A DNA stretch of 64,000 nt, from positions 62,001-126,000 of the forward strand of contig ONEZ01000004.1 in NCBI GenBank assembly GCA_900316995.1, given 5' to 3'. Source of the DNA: an uncultured Bacteroidales bacterium (lineage in GTDB: Bacteria > Bacteroidota > Bacteroidia > Bacteroidales > Paludibacteraceae). Made by a program: the position numbers and the translations under genes. Shown piece after piece: positions 38,001 to 46,384 of the stretch; within the stretch, counting starts at the first letter, position 1; each line of letters begins with the position of its first letter. The notes beneath the pieces were generated by a model. It worked only from the letters and a program-made list of their open reading frames with translations, searched no databases and had not been told where the DNA came from.

Positions 38001-41000
38001 TTGAAGAACTACCCTTCTCCTGGTTACGCTTCTTTTTCAAATCAGTAAACAAAGATAGCGGGAAGTCAAACTTATTATTATCAGGCCATACAGACTTACG
38101 GTCTGTCTGATTATTATTGGAGTAAACTCCCGGAGCCGTTAAGTCAAGCGGTATCTCATACTCATAGTAGTTGTTCTGGTAGTCAGAACCTATACGCATG
38201 AAGATGCTCACATCCTTGTTCTCCAGCAGATTATCGTCACGCAAAGCCTCAGCATGAACAAACATTTGCAAGCGGCCGTACTGGCGCATATCATAACCGC
38301 CAAGTTTCTTATAGACCGCACGGGCGTCCTTAGGGAAGAGATTTCTTACATTTATTGCCATTGACTGTTCATTCTCCTGACGCACCTGCTGCTGGCTTGG
38401 GTCAATCACACGTGTAACGCCCGGAGGCAGTACATAGTTTACAGGCACCTTGGAGGCATTCTCTTCAATGCTTACAGCAGATGACTCTATAGATGCAGAG
38501 GTGTTATAGTAATCCTGGTCAAGAGGCTTGGTATATGTACGCCACTCGCCCTTAACAAGCTGCATGGTGGCAAAACGCAAGTGTGTCTCCTCTTCAAAGT
38601 TTGTAAGGTACATACGCATGAAGCGTAAAGACTTAAAGCTTCTTATACCGCCCACAGACTTATATGCGTCAGGATCTCTTAGAGGCACCTTGAACTGATA
38701 CCATTTTATGGTGGTTTTGTTTCCGTTTTTAAGTGTTACTGACGATGTCACCACATCTGATATGTAGTTCTGCCCTACAACCATCTCATCAGGATGCAGA
38801 GGAATCTCATACTCAAAATACTTTTCAGTATCATTCATGGTGTTATCCAAGTTGATATCCTCCACATCGGGATAGTTAGTGGCTGAAGTTGTATAACCCT
38901 CACCATTATCTGCCACAGGAGAGTTACCCTCTGTACCATTATAACGCTTGTAGCGGTTAAGGATTGACACCGCATTGTTATCATAGTCAGCACCTCTGTA
39001 ATGGTGGAAATTATCACCCGCAGGGTCATTGAGGGGAGAGAACGGGTCACTCATGTTCTTGTTAAGAGCATCAGGGTCAAGTTTCGCCCTAAAGGCATCC
39101 ACGAACTCCTTGTATGCACCAAACTCCTTCTCCTCTGTGGTGGAAAGGCCGTTCAAACCAACATCCTGTACTGCACGCTCGGCAGGATTGGAATCAAAAG
39201 AGTAGTTTATAGACTGCTTGTTTGAAACCTTGCCCCAGACTGTGGTGGTGTAGTCAGACGGTGTTGCGCCTGATGACAATCCGTTCTCGTATGACTTGCG
39301 TCCGTCCTTTAGAATATCCTCAGATACATTACCAAAATCCACATAGAGGGTACCACCCTTCATTGTACCGTCATTATATACAAACGGGTCCATCAGCCAG
39401 AACTCAAGGTACTCTATGTTATTGGTCTCAAAGTCTGTGGTCTCCAATTTACGCATAATGCCGCCCCACTTTGACTTAGGATCTATAAGGTTACCCTTGC
39501 TGTCAAAGTTTTGAGCAAAAATATTATAAGGGCCACGCTCTGTTGGATAGTATGAGAGGTCAAGAGTCTGTATGTATGATGACTGGCCATACACAAGCTC
39601 CTTGTTTGGGAATATCTCCTGTTCAGCCACCTCACGCACAAAGTGGTTAGAAAGCTGTTCCTTGTCTGTACGTATGTGAGCAGGCGTGGAAGCGGTGCTA
39701 CGGTTAAACATATTGTCAATGTAGTACCATGAGAGAAGCGCACGGTTTTTACCGTACTCCACGTTATTGCCCAGCAAAGACTCTGTGAAGCGCGACGGCG
39801 TAGATGCCAGTCTCCAGTTTGATGCGTAGCGTACGTCAAAACCTATCTTAGTGGATTCAAAATCATCTACATACACCTTGCCGTTTGCGCCACGGGCAGT
39901 ACCTGGAATCATGTGAGCAAACTCAGCATTGAACACTATGGTTGACGGCTGCTTGAGATTAAGAATAGGTATCTTATTAAATGCGTCTGTAATACTCTGG
40001 AACTGATTACGATAAGAGGCGTTCAAGCCCCATATAGTATTAGCCACAGGGTCATCACCGTATGAAGATTTCTCAGTAAGCGGTTTTTCACTGAGGTACA
40101 TCACTGTACCACCAATGTTAAAATGGTCATTAAAGGCGTAGTTTAGGTGGGTTCCTATCAAAGACTTACGCTTCATATTGAACATAGACTGGCTCTCAAG
40201 AGTAACGCTTACCGGAGTACCTAACTCTATAATATCCTGATTTAGGATATTAACCACACCCATCATGTAATCCACGGTGTAATCTACATTCTCAGTAAGA
40301 GTGCGTCCGCCAGCAGTAACCTTCACAGACCCCTTAGGTATGTTCATGGCATTGAGCCTTATCTCTGAGCCTGACGATGCGCGGTACTCTCCGCTCATGT
40401 AGAACTTATTCTTCTCAGCCATCTCCTGAGCCACCACCAAAGTGGAGTCATACAGTGCTTGGAAGCAGTATTTCTTAACTAATTCAGGGTCATTGCCAAG
40501 TTTCTTAGCCAGATAGCTGCCAAAAGGCTCCAGCACAGGGAATATAATCTTGCCGTTCTGTGGCAGGATAGTGAAGCCCTCCACAAAGTCAAACATACCA
40601 TCACCCTTAGGAGTCTTCTGGTTGTGAGTATCCAAATTATCCAAATTCAGCACCCTGATGAGAGGCTCACGAGCTATAGGACCTTCATCAAGATAGCGCA
40701 GGTCTATACCTGTGGAGTCATTACGGTACATAACATTGAGAGAGAACCTGTCACGCTGCACTTGGTATGCGCCTAATGAATAGATGTTCTTCATCATAAG
40801 TTTCCAAGTAGGAAGCTCAGGTGAAGTCTCCACTGTCTTCAGCATCTTGAGGGCAAGCGGTTTTGCGTGGTCAGAACCTTTTGAAAGCTCACCTACAGTG
40901 TAAACATTGCCTTTATAAGTGTATTGGAAAGCCACTGCCAGCACTTCATCATTATTGAGTGCTGTTTTGAGCGATATGTAACCTAAAGTCTTGTTAAGAG

Positions 41001-42321
41001 TATATTCATTATTATCAAGTTTTCTGGCACCTTCAAGTTTGGAGTAATCCACGCCAGCCTCCATTGCATAGCCCGCCAGATAGGAATCAACGCTGTAGAT
41101 GTCTGGCAATCCGCCAACACTGCGCACTACATCAGGGAAAAGGTTATTGGCATCATTGTCAGGAGCAGGCATGCCAGTAGGATTAAACCCTGGATTGTAT
41201 ATATTAGCCTTTTCATTCTCAGCCAAATCCACAAAAGCAACTATATTAGTCACATTATTGTAGTTTACTGAATTCTTGTTAGTCACCCACACTTCCACAT
41301 CTCCAATTGTAACCCCCGATGATACGTTTGGCAGGTCTGCCACCCACTCATCATAATGGCTGCGGAAAAAGTGCGTGAGGAAGAAGTGGCGGTTCTCATC
41401 GTATGCGTCAGCCCTTATCTCATACTTGGAAGTCTGGGCGCCGCTTGTGCTCACCGTTTTACCGTCGCTCTCCTGCTGTGATATAACAGCATCAATGGTG
41501 AGTTTGCCAAACTGCAACTGTGTTTTGAAACCAAACAAGCTTGTATTACCGGTTATCAGGCTACCAGAGAGAGGCATACTTACGTTACCAGCCTCCAGAA
41601 CCTTTATAATATCGTCCTCTTTACCCTCATATTTAACCTTTACAAGAGACTGATCATAATCAAAGGTGGCCTCGGTGTTATAGTTCAATCCAAATTTAAG
41701 TTTATCACCCACGGAGCCGTCAACACTAAGCTGTATTTTCTCATCAAAATCAAAAGTAGGCGCAGGTTTCTGTGCTCGCTCGTTTAACGAAGGGTCTTTT
41801 AATCGCTTGAAATTCAAGCCAAAATCCAATTCAGCAGAACCCTGTAACTTAATTTGTATGCCTCCCGGACCAAACACACGGTCAGCCTTGCCAATATTGA
41901 ACTTCATGTCTGTGATGGAGAACTTGTTCTTCTTGGATTTCTCCTCAGCTGTACGGTTCTTGTAGTATTCCCGCATTGACTGCTGCGCCATGTAATCTGC
42001 ATATTCATTGCTTTGCAGATAGAATGGCACATCTAGCTGTTCATCACCTACACGAGTGTTGTAGTAATATTTACCAGTGGCTGGATCATAGTTTACCTCC
42101 GTATTTATATTCTCAGGCCGACCAAGGTCTGTAGAACCCTTAACATTCAAGTCTTCAGGATTTTGCGGATACACAGGCGCCGGACGATAGCGTCTGGCAG
42201 AATCCTGTCTTGCGGCAGCGGCGGCGTTTACCTCCTCCTGTGCATCTGCCGTCACGGCACCTGACAGAACCAGTACGGCAAGTAAAAATATACGTAGGTA
42301 AGATATGTAGTGTCTATCCAT
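35050..42321 (-). CDS. sprA: T9SS outer membrane translocon SprA/Sov
   Basis: A 2423-residue exported protein with a signal peptide ending near VTADAQ. Size and sequence fit SprA (Flavobacterium) / Sov (Porphyromonas), the giant 36-strand barrel through which type IX cargo crosses the outer membrane. Support: long runs of alternating amphipathic strands, DYMMGVVNIL and PKGSVKVTAGGRTL segments, the VYVDDFESTKIGFD motif, and a C-terminus ending in a strand (VGIAVKILLTR). It follows ruvA by ten bases, a neighbourhood common in Bacteroidota. It is the machine expected to export the adhesin and the FISUMP/InlB proteins in this window. Confidence 0.93.
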   Translation of the reverse strand: MDRHYISYLRIFLLAVLVLSGAVTADAQEEVNAAAAARQDSARRYRPAPVYPQNPEDLNVKGSTDLGRPENINTEVNYDPATGKYYYNTRVGDEQLDVPFYLQSNEYADYMAQQSMREYYKNRTAEEKSKKNKFSITDMKFNIGKADRVFGPGGIQIKLQGSAELDFGLNFKRLKDPSLNERAQKPAPTFDFDEKIQLSVDGSVGDKLKFGLNYNTEATFDYDQSLVKVKYEGKEDDIIKVLEAGNVSMPLSGSLITGNTSLFGFKTQLQFGKLTIDAVISQQESDGKTVSTSGAQTSKYEIRADAYDENRHFFLTHFFRSHYDEWVADLPNVSSGVTIGDVEVWVTNKNSVNYNNVTNIVAFVDLAENEKANIYNPGFNPTGMPAPDNDANNLFPDVVRSVGGLPDIYSVDSYLAGYAMEAGVDYSKLEGARKLDNNEYTLNKTLGYISLKTALNNDEVLAVAFQYTYKGNVYTVGELSKGSDHAKPLALKMLKTVETSPELPTWKLMMKNIYSLGAYQVQRDRFSLNVMYRNDSTGIDLRYLDEGPIAREPLIRVLNLDNLDTHNQKTPKGDGMFDFVEGFTILPQNGKIIFPVLEPFGSYLAKKLGNDPELVKKYCFQALYDSTLVVAQEMAEKNKFYMSGEYRASSGSEIRLNAMNIPKGSVKVTAGGRTLTENVDYTVDYMMGVVNILNQDIIELGTPVSVTLESQSMFNMKRKSLIGTHLNYAFNDHFNIGGTVMYLSEKPLTEKSSYGDDPVANTIWGLNASYRNQFQSITDAFNKIPILNLKQPSTIVFNAEFAHMIPGTARGANGKVYVDDFESTKIGFDVRYASNWRLASTPSRFTESLLGNNVEYGKNRALLSWYYIDNMFNRSTASTPAHIRTDKEQLSNHFVREVAEQEIFPNKELVYGQSSYIQTLDLSYYPTERGPYNIFAQNFDSKGNLIDPKSKWGGIMRKLETTDFETNNIEYLEFWLMDPFVYNDGTMKGGTLYVDFGNVSEDILKDGRKSYENGLSSGATPSDYTTTVWGKVSNKQSINYSFDSNPAERAVQDVGLNGLSTTEEKEFGAYKEFVDAFRAKLDPDALNKNMSDPFSPLNDPAGDNFHHYRGADYDNNAVSILNRYKRYNGTEGNSPVADNGEGYTTSATNYPDVEDINLDNTMNDTEKYFEYEIPLHPDEMVVGQNYISDVVTSSVTLKNGNKTTIKWYQFKVPLRDPDAYKSVGGIRSFKSLRFMRMYLTNFEEETHLRFATMQLVKGEWRTYTKPLDQDYYNTSASIESSAVSIEENASKVPVNYVLPPGVTRVIDPSQQQVRQENEQSMAINVRNLFPKDARAVYKKLGGYDMRQYGRLQMFVHAEALRDDNLLENKDVSIFMRIGSDYQNNYYEYEIPLDLTAPGVYSNNNQTDRKSVWPDNNKFDFPLSLFTDLKKKRNQEKGSSSSAVTNLTEYASVDPDKPLNRVAIKGNPSLGEVQVIMIGIRNNSRLIQSAEIWVDELLLTNFDQRGGVAALANLDIAIADFITFSAAGRVETIGFGQIEQKISDRRQEDYYQYNINAGIDLGKLFPEKANVVFPIKFSFSNEIMNPKYNPLDKDILLRDALRTTEDRAMRDSILRLAQTVHTNKSLSIPNIRVGYTGKNGPRPWDPANITIGGSYSETTSRDPNTVRNYEQYCNVYGQYEFSWTPKPWEPFGKIDKLKNNKNWRWISDIGINYAPKRFAYKTNFTRNYYEQQVRDFNNDYASLDPTFKKDFLWNNSFDIAWDITKNIRLTLTTNNSSRITENEGGVNSVLYPDEYQAWKDSVRKSFAHLGSPMNYDQRFTASWAIPFNKINFLNWLSGNMKYDGVYTWAYGNQTIANTANSKGTWGVDGKINFETLYNKSAYAKEVNRKYGGKNAPKKTARKPRNFSQKVKLVKGEYVTINHRLNNTRLNLNATIDGAPVKLKYKVVDNNTIRIKAKQDGELSLNIATDESENVPLDVTARVGMMVRNVTFNYTQSDGTVLPGFKPGVAFLGLSSFEGQLAPGWDFVFGAQKADMLERAIRNGWLVTNGAVYNAATMAHTESFKATALVEPIGGLRINVAVDRQYVNNREVQFQNDAFVTSVGGNFSMSFVAIGTAFAAMKRDGGLQSELFDKFLAYRSVMQQRLNNKHNPNTSYGLNTDDVLVPAFLAAYGGRSADGVSLDLIPKFWTFLPNWQVTFDGLTRIPWVKEHFRSVNITHAYNCKYQIGSFTADQSYIAVNGDEFGYVKDVMTGGLAPSGRYTIGSVTITEQFSPLIGVDINLKNSLSAKVEWRKGRSLGLNLASNQIVESWNNEYVVGIGYKFADLSFTIKQKNRDKKVKNDLNLRADFSLKNTQTIVRKIELAQSQATAGDMVAAFKFAADYVFSERINFRLYYDLQVRKPMVSTSYPTTTSDVGIAVKILLTR

Positions 42322-42331
42322 TTTAAGCTAA

Positions 42332-42919
42332 TTACATCATTTTGAGAGCAAGTTTAATAATCTGCTCCACACTGGCTGACGGGTTCTCCTCTGTAATCTT
42401 CTGCACAGTTTTGCGAACCTGAGGTGCTGCAAAGCCAAGCATCTGCAGAGCCTGTACGGCTTCATCGGCATCAGCGCTGACAACAGCAGAGCCCTTTGTC
42501 TCCAACCCGCTCACGCTCACTGTTCCAACCTTATCCTTAAGGTCCACAATAATGCGCTGCGCAGTCTTAAGACCAATACCCTTAACACCTTTAAGAACTC
42601 TCTCATTACCGGTCAGAACCGCATCACGCAACTCTGCCGTGCTAACAGAAGAGAGTATCATTCTGGCAGTACCTGCGCCCACCCCTGATACTGAAACAAG
42701 CAGGGTGAACATCTGCCTCTCCTCCTTGGTGGCAAATCCGTAGAGTGTATAGGCATCCTCTCGTATAGCCTCATACACATATAGTTTTACGTTCTGCCTG
42801 CCATTAAGAGCGGAGTATGTGCCAAGTGTTATATTAACAGCAAAACCCACCCCCGCAGTCTCCACAACCGCCATAGCGGGGCTCAGTTCTGTAAGATTTC
42901 CAGATATATATTCAAACAT
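42332..42919 (-). CDS. ruvA: Holliday junction branch migration protein RuvA
   Basis: A 195-residue DNA-binding protein that loads the RuvB motor on Holliday junctions. N-terminal OB-fold (MFEYISGNL, AVVETAGVGF), two helix-hairpin-helix motifs (LLVSVSGVGAGTARMIL, LKGVKGIGLKTAQRII) and the C-terminal RuvB-interacting helical domain (EAVQALQMLGF) are all present. Length is normal. First gene of the ruvA-sprA-lptF/G set. Confidence 0.95.
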   Translation of the reverse strand: MFEYISGNLTELSPAMAVVETAGVGFAVNITLGTYSALNGRQNVKLYVYEAIREDAYTLYGFATKEERQMFTLLVSVSGVGAGTARMILSSVSTAELRDAVLTGNERVLKGVKGIGLKTAQRIIVDLKDKVGTVSVSGLETKGSAVVSADADEAVQALQMLGFAAPQVRKTVQKITEENPSASVEQIIKLALKMM

Positions 42920-43000
42920 TTTTTAACTCTCAACTCTCAATTTATCACTGTTCCTAAATAATAACGATATAACACCTACTATATTGCAAAAAAGACGCAT

Positions 43001-43038
43001 AAAAAAAGATTGAATGCGCCGCATCCAATCTTTTTTTT
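43001..43038. terminator. Bidirectional terminator
   Basis: A-rich left arm (43001-43017) and T-rich right arm (43021-43038) form a near-perfect 17-bp hairpin with a three-base loop and one mismatch. It lies just after the stop of the 43061 gene on the minus strand and works as a poly-T terminator in either direction, isolating ruvA from the barrel-gene cluster. Confidence 0.8.
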
Positions 43039-43060
43039 ATCATAAACTGTCAACTGACAA

Positions 43061-43633
43061 CTAAAAGCGGTATCTCACGCTTAGGCATAACGCACCAGCG
43101 TAGAGTCCGGACAAATAGTAACCCGTCTTAACAGGCTCATAAACAGAGCGTACAAACAACGGTGCAAACACAGGACGCCAGTCAAATGCAAGCTGTAATG
43201 GGAACCAGAAATTGTACTCCACGCCTATGCGACCTGCAACACCCACAAACCCGGAATCATAACCGTCATTGTAATACTTGCTCCACGCATCACCGCCTCT
43301 TAGATAACCAGCACCAAGACCTACGCCTGCATACCAGTTCCACTCACCCTTCTTATCCCATTGTTTTATTGGAAAAATCCAATCGTATGTGGCAACTGCC
43401 TCCACACCTACAAGCCAAGGTTTGGTACCAGCTGCATATATCATAGGATATACATTAGGCACACACACGTCAAAAACAAGACCGGCATCTATTGTCACCA
43501 TATTACGGGTTCCTATACCATGCTGGTATGAAACCTCCGCAGTGGAACCCACACGGCCACCTACTGCACGCGGCTGAGCGTATGCACATACACACAGCGC
43601 AACTACTGCAAGAGAAAGGATAAATCTTTTCAT
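43061..43633 (-). CDS. Small outer membrane beta-barrel protein, paralogue 3
   Basis: A 190-residue exported protein. Start chosen at the ATG at 43633 (MKRFILSL), which gives a clean signal peptide cut after CAYA; the longer reading adds 11 residues. The mature protein begins QPRAVGGRVGS and has alternating beta strands, WNWYAGVGLGAGY, FWFPLQLAFDWRPV and a C-terminal CLSVRYRF ending in Phe, the outer membrane barrel signature. It is the last of three tandem paralogues and the most diverged. Function unknown. Confidence 0.8.
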   Translation of the reverse strand: MKRFILSLAVVALCVCAYAQPRAVGGRVGSTAEVSYQHGIGTRNMVTIDAGLVFDVCVPNVYPMIYAAGTKPWLVGVEAVATYDWIFPIKQWDKKGEWNWYAGVGLGAGYLRGGDAWSKYYNDGYDSGFVGVAGRIGVEYNFWFPLQLAFDWRPVFAPLFVRSVYEPVKTGYYLSGLYAGALCLSVRYRF

Positions 43634-43683
43634 ATATAAGACATATAAAGAACTGTTGAGAGCCAAAAATTAACAACTTTCAA

Positions 43684-44265
43684 TTAGAACTTGTATCTTA
43701 CGCCGATACAGAATGCGCCTGCATAAAGCCCTGAAACGTAATACCTTGCCACATCTCCATTAAATATAGGGCCAATAACGGGGCGCCAATCAAATGAGAG
43801 CTGTAACGGAAACCAGAAGTTGTACTCCACACCTATACGGCCTGCCGCGCCCACGTATCCAAGATTAATTCCTCCGTATTCGCTGTAAGCACCGTATTTA
43901 CCATAGACAACATATCTGTGATATCCTGCACCAAGACCAACACCTGCATACCAGTTCCATTCTCCCTTTCCAGTCCAAGCCTTAATATTAAATATCCAGT
44001 CGTATGTTACTACAGCCTCCACGCCGAATATGGCATCTACCGAACCGCTGTAATAGTAGTACCCGTAACCGCCGTATCCATAATGGAAATATACAGGGAA
44101 TATGTCATATACAAAACCAAAATCAATGGAGACCATATTCTTACCCACTGTGTGCTGGTAAGAGGCTTCTATAGCAGAACCCGTACGGCCACCTATAGCC
44201 CTTGGCTGAGCGTATGCCCATAAGCCAAACGTAATGACGGCAAAGAAGAGGACAGCTCTTTTCAT
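43684..44265 (-). CDS. Small outer membrane beta-barrel protein, paralogue 2
   Basis: A 193-residue exported protein with the same plan as its neighbours: signal peptide cut after LWAYA, QPRAIGGRTGS, WNWYAGVGLGAGY, FWFPLQLSFDWRPV and a terminal GVRYKF. The ATG at 44265 is preferred over one three codons earlier. A Gly/Tyr-rich loop (GYGGYGYYYYSG) near residue 65 is unique to this copy and probably faces outward. Predicted eight-strand-sized barrel; role unknown. Confidence 0.8.
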   Translation of the reverse strand: MKRAVLFFAVITFGLWAYAQPRAIGGRTGSAIEASYQHTVGKNMVSIDFGFVYDIFPVYFHYGYGGYGYYYYSGSVDAIFGVEAVVTYDWIFNIKAWTGKGEWNWYAGVGLGAGYHRYVVYGKYGAYSEYGGINLGYVGAAGRIGVEYNFWFPLQLSFDWRPVIGPIFNGDVARYYVSGLYAGAFCIGVRYKF

Positions 44266-44336
44266 ATAAGACATTTATAAAGAAAAATTGAGAGTCAGGA
44301 ATTAAAAATTCCCAACTCTCAATTCTCAAATCTCAA

Positions 44337-44837
44337 TTAGAATTTGTATCTTACGCCAAGGCAGATAGCTCCTGCGTAAAGGCCGCCTGTATTAAATCCG
44401 GCACCACCTTCACCGCCGTATGCATAGAAGGCAGGACCTATAACAGGACGCCAGTCAAATGAGAGCTGAAGTGGGAACCAGAAGTCATACTCAATACCAA
44501 AGCGGCCTGCAGCACCCACGCTCATGTTTAATGCAGGAAGAGTTGGCCAGTACCATGCTACTGCACCACCGACACCCATATACCAGTGCCACTCTCCCTT
44601 ATGGCTCCAAGGTACAGTTGCACCAAACGGATCAATCCAGTCGTATGTAACGGCAGCTTCAAGACCGGCATATCCAACAATACCAAAGTCAATGCTCAGC
44701 ATATTGTTGCCAAGACCATGCTCGTATGAAACCTCGGTACCATAACCCTGACGGATACCAATTGCACGTGGCTGTGCGTATGCAGCAGCAATAGAAGCCA
44801 CCACAAAAGTAACAAGTAGTAATAATTTCTTTTTCAT
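44337..44837 (-). CDS. Small outer membrane beta-barrel protein, paralogue 1
   Basis: A 166-residue exported protein, first of the three-gene tandem set and the shortest. The signal peptide ends at AAAYA and the mature protein starts QPRAIGIRQGYG. It has the shared motifs WHWYMGVGG, FWFPLQLSFDWRPV and a terminal GVRYKF. A TACCTTTG -7 element lies 45 bases upstream, and the two later copies lack a visible promoter of their own, so all three are probably one operon. Confidence 0.8.
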   Translation of the reverse strand: MKKKLLLLVTFVVASIAAAYAQPRAIGIRQGYGTEVSYEHGLGNNMLSIDFGIVGYAGLEAAVTYDWIDPFGATVPWSHKGEWHWYMGVGGAVAWYWPTLPALNMSVGAAGRFGIEYDFWFPLQLSFDWRPVIGPAFYAYGGEGGAGFNTGGLYAGAICLGVRYKF

Positions 44838-44881
44838 AATTAAAAAATATTGATTAAGAACTATATCCCAATTTTTTTGTG

Positions 44882-44889
44882 CAAAGGTA
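44882..44889 (-). promoter_or_regulatory. -7 promoter element for the three barrel genes
   Basis: TACCTTTG on the minus strand matches the Bacteroidota -7 consensus 45 bases before the 44837 start. No good TTG is found at the expected -33 position. Confidence 0.55.
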
Positions 44890-44992
44890 GATATTTTTTG
44901 ATTATCTTTTCATACATATCCACATTTTTTAACAAATCCGCCTTGCTTTTCATAAAAATTGTAAACAAAATGAAATATAATAAGACTATTTC

Positions 44993-45022
44993 TTGTGTTT
45001 CAAATAAATATACATACCTTTG
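44993..45022 (+). promoter_or_regulatory. Promoter of the small lipoprotein gene
   Basis: TTG (44993-44995), a 19-base spacer and TACCTTTG (45015-45022) match the Bacteroidota consensus. The start codon follows 51 bases later. Confidence 0.75.
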
Positions 45023-45073
45023 CAAGCATAACAGAGAAACACATTATTATTTACTTATTCTAATTAAATCACC

Positions 45074-45385
45074 ATGAAGAAAATTTTTACATTTATTGCA
45101 GTTGCCGCTATGGCATTGTCATTCTCAGCTTGTAAAAAAAGCGTATCAAGCCTTGACCCATCTAAACTTGATGACACAACAGAAAAATGCTGGAAAGCAA
45201 CTATTAAAGCTTCAGCAGCCGGTCACACAGGCACTGATGAAAGCTATTACTGGTGTACAGAAAGAACGCTTGTTATACACCTACAGAAGACAGAAAAAAT
45301 TAGTTCCTCCGTTAAATGTTCTTACGAAGCTGCTCCTAAATACAAAGATGAGATGAGCTGCGATGATGCCAATTACAATTACTAA
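45074..45385 (+). CDS. Small predicted lipoprotein
   Basis: A 103-residue protein with a lipoprotein signal: a hydrophobic stretch ending in the lipobox LSFSAC, so Cys20 would be lipidated. Lys-rich residues follow the Cys (CKKSVSS). The mature part has four more cysteines (near 35, 57, 77 and 92) that could form two disulfides, and no recognised domain. It has its own promoter and terminator, so it is a single-gene unit. Function unknown. Confidence 0.75.
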   Translation: MKKIFTFIAVAAMALSFSACKKSVSSLDPSKLDDTTEKCWKATIKASAAGHTGTDESYYWCTERTLVIHLQKTEKISSSVKCSYEAAPKYKDEMSCDDANYNY

Positions 45386-45410
45386 AAATGTAAAACCATG
45401 TTTATCAAAG

Positions 45411-45438
45411 AAAGCGGCGTTTTTTGCCGCTTTTTTTG
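45411..45438 (+). terminator. Intrinsic terminator after the lipoprotein gene
   Basis: Perfect 8-bp stem AAAGCGGC / GCCGCTTT with a seven-base loop, followed by TTTT. It lies 25 bases after the lipoprotein stop and directly before nfo. Confidence 0.85.
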
Positions 45439-45446
45439 TATCTTTA
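45439..45446 (+). promoter_or_regulatory. Candidate -7 element of nfo
   Basis: TATCTTTA is a one-base variant of TAnnTTTG and ends four bases before the nfo ATG, which would give a leaderless mRNA. No clear -33 is seen because the terminator occupies that position. Confidence 0.4.
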
Positions 45447-45450
45447 CCAC

Positions 45451-46335
45451 ATGAAATTTATAGGAGCACACGTAAGTGCAAGCGGTGGCGTGGAGAACGC
45501 ACCGCTTAACGCCCATGCCATAGGAGCCACGGCGTTTGCACTTTTCACAAAGAACCAGAGACAGTGGTTTGCGCCAGAGCTTACAGCGCAAAGTATTGAA
45601 CTTTTCAAAGCCAGATGTGCGGATTTAGGTTACACCCCCGCACAGATTCTGCCACATGACAGCTACCTTATAAACCTTGGACATCCTGATAATGAACAGA
45701 TTGAAAAGTCAAGAGAGTCTTTCATTGGAGAGATGCAGAGGTGTATGGCATTAGGCCTTGACCGCCTTAATTTCCACCCGGGCAGCCATCTTAAGGAGAT
45801 TTCTGAAACCGAGTGTATTAAACGCATAGCAGAATCTATAAACATTGCTCTTGACAAGACATCGGGGGTGACAGCGGTTATAGAGAACACCGCCGGCCAA
45901 GGCAGTAACATTGGATACCGCTGGGAGCACATAGCTGAAATAATAGACGGTGTGGAGGATAAGAGCCGTGTGGGTTTCTGTATTGACACATGCCACGCCT
46001 TTGCAGCAGGTTATGACTTGCGCCCCGATGCGGCATCGCTGCCCGATATGTTTGCCACTGCAACCGTTGGCTATAAGGCTGTAATGGAGGAGGCTGACCG
46101 CATAATTGGTCTTAAATATCTGCGTGGAATGCACCTCAACGATGCCAAGAAAGGTGTAGGAAGCCGTGTTGACCGCCATGAGAGCCTTGGGCAGGGAGAA
46201 ATAGGAATGGAGGCTTTCAAAGCCATTATTCAAGACCCGCGCACAGATAATATTCCACTCATTCTTGAAACACCCAACGAGGAGATTTGGGCGGAAGAAA
46301 TTCAGACTCTTAAGCAGTTGATAATGGAGAATTGA
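45451..46335 (+). CDS. nfo: Endonuclease IV (AP endonuclease)
   Basis: A 294-residue zinc-dependent enzyme that cleaves DNA 5' of abasic sites in base excision repair. Start taken at the ATG at 45451 ([13 protein letters not shown]); the longer reading begins inside the terminator. Metal-binding and family motifs are all present: [72 protein letters not shown] and ILETPN. Length is normal to slightly long. Confidence 0.96.
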   Translation: MKFIGAHVSASGGVENAPLNAHAIGATAFALFTKNQRQWFAPELTAQSIELFKARCADLGYTPAQILPHDSYLINLGHPDNEQIEKSRESFIGEMQRCMALGLDRLNFHPGSHLKEISETECIKRIAESINIALDKTSGVTAVIENTAGQGSNIGYRWEHIAEIIDGVEDKSRVGFCIDTCHAFAAGYDLRPDAASLPDMFATATVGYKAVMEEADRIIGLKYLRGMHLNDAKKGVGSRVDRHESLGQGEIGMEAFKAIIQDPRTDNIPLILETPNEEIWAEEIQTLKQLIMEN

Positions 46336-46384
46336 GAGTTAACTGTCAACTCTCAACTGTCAACTCTCAACTGTCAACTCTCAA
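46336..46384. repeat. 14-bp tandem repeat between nfo and lptB
   Basis: CTGTCAACTCTCAA repeats about three times and fills the gap between the two convergent stop codons completely. No hairpin terminator is visible here. Confidence 0.75.

Noticed and set aside
35390-41653. Many plus-strand open frames inside sprA, and similar ones inside the other giant genes
   Set aside because: They run antisense to long, well-supported coding regions, lack domains and start signals, and are expected by chance in such long genes.
44850-45077. 75-codon plus-strand open frame
   Set aside because: It spans the divergent promoter region between the barrel genes and the lipoprotein gene, is low-complexity (Ile/Phe/Lys/Tyr), and overlaps both promoters and the lipoprotein start.
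46336-46384. Terminator between nfo and lptB
   Set aside because: The sequence is a tandem repeat with no usable inverted repeat or T tract.
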